Positions 61,780 to 64,000 of a stretch of DNA of 64,000 nt are shown here, piece by piece. A program made the position numbers and the translations under genes. Origin of the DNA: Bacillus massilioanorexius (GTDB lineage: Bacteria > Bacillota > Bacilli > Bacillales > DSM-1321); contig NZ_CABKRX010000094.1 of the NCBI RefSeq assembly GCF_902374955.1, positions 62,001 through 126,000 on the forward strand, given 5' to 3'. Numbering within the stretch: position 1 is the first letter of the stretch; every line of letters begins with the position of its first letter. Below the pieces are notes generated by a model. The model was not told the DNA's origin. It searched no databases and saw only the letters and a program-made list of their open reading frames with translations.

Positions 61780-63186
61780 TTATTTTGTTTCTGATGAGAA
61801 CCATGCTTCATTTAAACGAAGTATCCCACTTTCTATTTCTTTACAAGTTAAACCTGCAAATCCAAGTAAGATTGCAGGATTTTTGTTTATGTGATTATGA
61901 TAATAAATCGAACTAGGATAAACTTTCACTCTTGCGTTTGCTGCTTTTTTAATTAGTGCAGTTTCCGAATAGCTGTTGGAAAATTGTAAGAGAATGTGTA
62001 AGCCAGAATAATTTCCTAATACTGTAATATCTGGCATATGGTTTTGCAAAGAAGTCATTAATACTTGATGCTTCTTACGATAGAGTGTTCGTACACGATT
62101 TAAATGGGTATTCCAATGGCCTTTTTGCATAAATAGATATAAGGTATGCTGGTGAAGACGTGATACCGTTTGTTTATAGATGGAACATTTTCTTTTATAG
62201 GTTGCCATTAACTGTTTGGGTAATACCATATAGCTGATTCGTAATGAAGGCAATAGCGATTTGGAAAACGTGCCACAATATATTACTCGATCGTTCTTAT
62301 CAAGACCTTGTAAGGATGGAATCGGTTTTCCTTTATAGCGAAACTCTCCATCATAATCATCCTCTATAATAAAGCTTTGCTGCTCTTCCGCCCATTGAAG
62401 AAGTTCCAGCCTTCTTGTAATAGGCATTATCATTCCTATAGGGAATTGATGAGAAGGTGTTACATAGGCTGCTTTTACAAAATGTGAACGTAATTGATGA
62501 ATATTAATACCATATTCATCAAGGGAAATAGGTATCATTTCCATTCTATTATTTTGAAAAACAGCTCTAGTACGATGAAAGCCAGGATTTTCAAATGCAA
62601 TTTTTTGATTGTCTCCCAAAACTAAACAAAGCAATTGTATGATATATTGTGTCCCAGAGCCAATAATAATTTGATCGGCTGTACAGTTTACGCCTCTACT
62701 TTGATATAAGTATAAACGAATTTGTTCTCGTAAAAGGAGCTCCCCCTGTTCATCTCCATTTAAAAAGAGTTCTCCATTATCTTTGTGAATCGTTTCCATC
62801 GTAAGTCTCTTCCATATAGCATAAGGGAAAACGGATAAATCGATTTTCCCATGACTAAAATCATATTCGATGTTTTCTATTTCGGCATGTGTTGGTAAGT
62901 GGACGGATGGATGACAAGTATCTTTACATACATCATAGTCAAGTTCATTAACAAAATAGCCTTTACGAAACTGACTGTTTATATATCCTTCTGCCGATAA
63001 TTGCTCGTATGCTGTTTGTATGGTGTTAATGCTAGCACCTAAATGAGTAGACAGTTTACGTTTAGAAGGTAATTTCTCGCCTGCAGAAATCCTCCCGCTT
63101 TTTATTTCTTCTTTTAAAAATGTATATAATTGTATATACATAGGTTCTTTACTATTAGAATCATACATAAAACTGATTTCAAGCAT
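61780..63186 (-). CDS. MocR-family (GntR-aminotransferase) transcriptional regulator
   Basis: A 468-residue fusion regulator. The N-terminal GntR winged helix reads EPMYIQLYTFLKEEIKSGRISAGEKLPSKRKLSTHLGASINTIQTAYEQLSAEGYINSQ (about 14-72). The C-terminal part is a fold-type I aminotransferase domain with IIGSGTQYIIQLLCLVLGDNQKIAFENPGFHRTRAVF, EDDYDGEFRY and the PLP Lys in YCGTFSKSLLPSLRISYMVLP (about 305). MocR proteins often control the divergent gene, here the acetyltransferase at 63296; a candidate operator lies between them. Confidence 0.9.
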   Translation of the reverse strand: MLEISFMYDSNSKEPMYIQLYTFLKEEIKSGRISAGEKLPSKRKLSTHLGASINTIQTAYEQLSAEGYINSQFRKGYFVNELDYDVCKDTCHPSVHLPTHAEIENIEYDFSHGKIDLSVFPYAIWKRLTMETIHKDNGELFLNGDEQGELLLREQIRLYLYQSRGVNCTADQIIIGSGTQYIIQLLCLVLGDNQKIAFENPGFHRTRAVFQNNRMEMIPISLDEYGINIHQLRSHFVKAAYVTPSHQFPIGMIMPITRRLELLQWAEEQQSFIIEDDYDGEFRYKGKPIPSLQGLDKNDRVIYCGTFSKSLLPSLRISYMVLPKQLMATYKRKCSIYKQTVSRLHQHTLYLFMQKGHWNTHLNRVRTLYRKKHQVLMTSLQNHMPDITVLGNYSGLHILLQFSNSYSETALIKKAANARVKVYPSSIYYHNHINKNPAILLGFAGLTCKEIESGILRLNEAWFSSETK

Positions 63187-63204
63187 AGATCATGTTCACA
63201 TCCT

Positions 63205-63252
63205 TCTGGTACCTTGAATTATATCAAATCTGGCACTTTTTATATAACCAGA
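63205..63252. promoter_or_regulatory. Candidate MocR operator: two direct and one inverted half-site
   Basis: TCTGGTACCTT (63205-63215) and TCTGGCACTTT (63229-63239) are 24 bp apart in the same direction, followed by the inverted half-site AACCAGA (63246-63252). They lie between the divergent MocR and acetyltransferase genes, upstream of a TATAAT at 63261. MocR regulators commonly bind such mixed direct/inverted repeats. Confidence 0.5.
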
Positions 63253-63295
63253 ATTCATCTTATAATATTCTCATCTTAAAGAAGGGGGAAAGAAA

Positions 63296-63724
63296 ATGAT
63301 TAATATTACTTTTTTAGAAACTGAGGAAGAGATACGCTCAGCGTTTCCTATTATGAATCAATTACGTGAACATTTACAAGAGGAGGAATACTTGAAGCTC
63401 ACGTTAGAAATAAAAAATAAACATGATTACCAGCTTGTTGCTCTCTATGATGATGGAGATATGAAAGCGGTTATAGGCTTTATGCCTCGATTAACATTGT
63501 TTAATGGTCCATTTATTTATGTGAGTGATTTAGTAACAGATAATGATAATCGATCTAACGGATATGGCAGACAACTATTAGCGTATATTGAGAAGCTTTC
63601 AAAAGAGAAAGGGTATCATCTTATTTCTTTATCAAGTGGGCTACAACGTAGGGATGCTCATCGTTTCTATAAAGATAAAATGAACTATCAACAGGTCAGT
63701 TACAAATTTCGTAAATCGTTATAA
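63296..63724 (+). CDS. GNAT family N-acetyltransferase
   Basis: A 142-residue single-domain acetyltransferase: VALYDDGDMKAVIGFMPRLTLFNGPFIYVSDLVTDNDNRSNGYGRQLLAYIEKLSKEKGYHLISLSSGLQRRDAHRFYKDKMNY. The acetyl-CoA loop is R-S-N-G-Y-G-R (about 84-90), and HRFYKDKMNY is the usual end of the fold. Substrate unknown. AGAAGGGGG precedes the ATG. It diverges from the MocR regulator, its probable controller. Confidence 0.85.
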   Translation: MINITFLETEEEIRSAFPIMNQLREHLQEEEYLKLTLEIKNKHDYQLVALYDDGDMKAVIGFMPRLTLFNGPFIYVSDLVTDNDNRSNGYGRQLLAYIEKLSKEKGYHLISLSSGLQRRDAHRFYKDKMNYQQVSYKFRKSL

Positions 63725-63836
63725 TGGTTCGTAATAGACTCATTGATTTATCTGACTATATCAGTGATAATCTATTTAATGACAGAATATTCTATTACTT
63801 CTAAGACGTTAATCTATAGTTCTGGAGGGATCGTGT

Positions 63837-64000
63837 TTGAGAATTAATGCCGAGCGTTTAAAAAGTCATTTTGAACAGATAAGTCAATTTGGAAAAATTG
63901 GAGAAACAGGTGTATGTCGACCTGCTCATTCTCCAGAGGAAAAACAAGCCTTTGAACTAGCGATGAAATGGATGAAGGAAGCTGGAATGGAAACTAGAAT
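63837..64000 (+). CDS. M20-family amidohydrolase (carbamoylase/allantoate type), partial
   Basis: The frame starts at TTG 63837, seven bases after GGAGGG, and runs off the window. The 54 visible residues include RINAERLKSHFEQISQFG, TGVCRPAHSPEEKQAFELA and MKWMKEAGMETR. This is the N-terminus of the hydantoinase/N-carbamoyl-L-amino acid hydrolase and allantoate amidohydrolase group. The metal-binding residues lie beyond the end, so the substrate class cannot be chosen. Confidence 0.75.
   Translation, partial: MRINAERLKSHFEQISQFGKIGETGVCRPAHSPEEKQAFELAMKWMKEAGMETR

Noticed and set aside
1..64000. CRISPR arrays, insertion sequences, phage genes, tRNA or rRNA genes
   Set aside because: I looked for phased repeats with unique spacers, transposase motifs, terminal inverted repeats and cloverleaf or rRNA sequence and recognised none.

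Overview
The window looks like chromosomal DNA from a low-GC Gram-positive bacterium of the Bacillaceae. Three things point there: AT-rich coding sequence with strong AGGAGG-type ribosome binding sites and frequent TTG/GTG starts; a cobalamin operon in the Bacillus (Priestia) megaterium order cbiW-H60-X-J-C-D-ET-L-F-G-A-cysGA-Y; and a KimA-type potassium importer behind a ydaO (c-di-AMP) riboswitch. I saw no phage, insertion sequence, CRISPR array, rRNA or tRNA. The content is ordinary metabolism with accessory islands for vitamin B12 and L-fucose.

Layout. 1-5.4 kb: MOSC protein, a MacAB/YknXYZ-like efflux system, and a PhnP-like metallo-beta-lactamase-fold hydrolase. 5.3-9.3 kb: cobalt importer cbiMNQO on the minus strand. 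It diverges from the cobalamin operon on the plus strand, and each side is led by its own cobalamin riboswitch. 9.3-21.5 kb: thirteen cobalamin genes, mostly overlapping, taking precorrin-2 towards cobyrinic acid a,c-diamide. cbiO and cbiA each carry an apparent one-base deletion in an A-run. 21.8-28.5 kb: coproporphyrinogen/protoporphyrinogen oxidase, a small membrane protein, kimA with its riboswitch, a DUF421 membrane protein, a short FAD protein and a hot-dog thioesterase behind a near-perfect FadR box.

28.8-42 kb: a DUF4003-like protein, NagZ-type lipoprotein, iron alcohol dehydrogenase, Eis-like acetyltransferase, FhuF-like reductase, pantothenate symporter with its small partner, an ArsR-rhodanese regulator with an MFS exporter, a HAD phosphatase and an MBL hydrolase. 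42.2-55 kb: an L-fucose locus with fucU, a DeoR repressor, an RbsACB-like importer, fuculose-phosphate aldolase, a kinase and fucose isomerase, then a ribulokinase-like gene and a six-repeat PLL/DUF346-like lectin. 55.2-64 kb: a YlmA-like ATPase; a minus-strand bioY, acyl-CoA ligase, thiolase and two MaoC hot-dog genes, resembling the BirA-regulated yhfUTS operon of B. subtilis; a repetitive hydrophobic protein; a MocR regulator diverging from an acetyltransferase; and the start of an M20 carbamoylase/amidohydrolase.

How it fits together. Cobalt uptake and corrin ring synthesis sit back to back and are both shut off by cobalamin. The fucose locus covers uptake, anomer exchange, isomerisation, phosphorylation and aldol cleavage, and may include a sugar-binding surface lectin. 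The most notable points are an in-frame A AAA AAC slippery heptamer exactly where cbiA changes frame, a 21-bp periodic repeat between cbiJ and cbiC, the lectin beside the fucose genes, and a thiolase/split hot-dog set under a probable biotin-responsive promoter.
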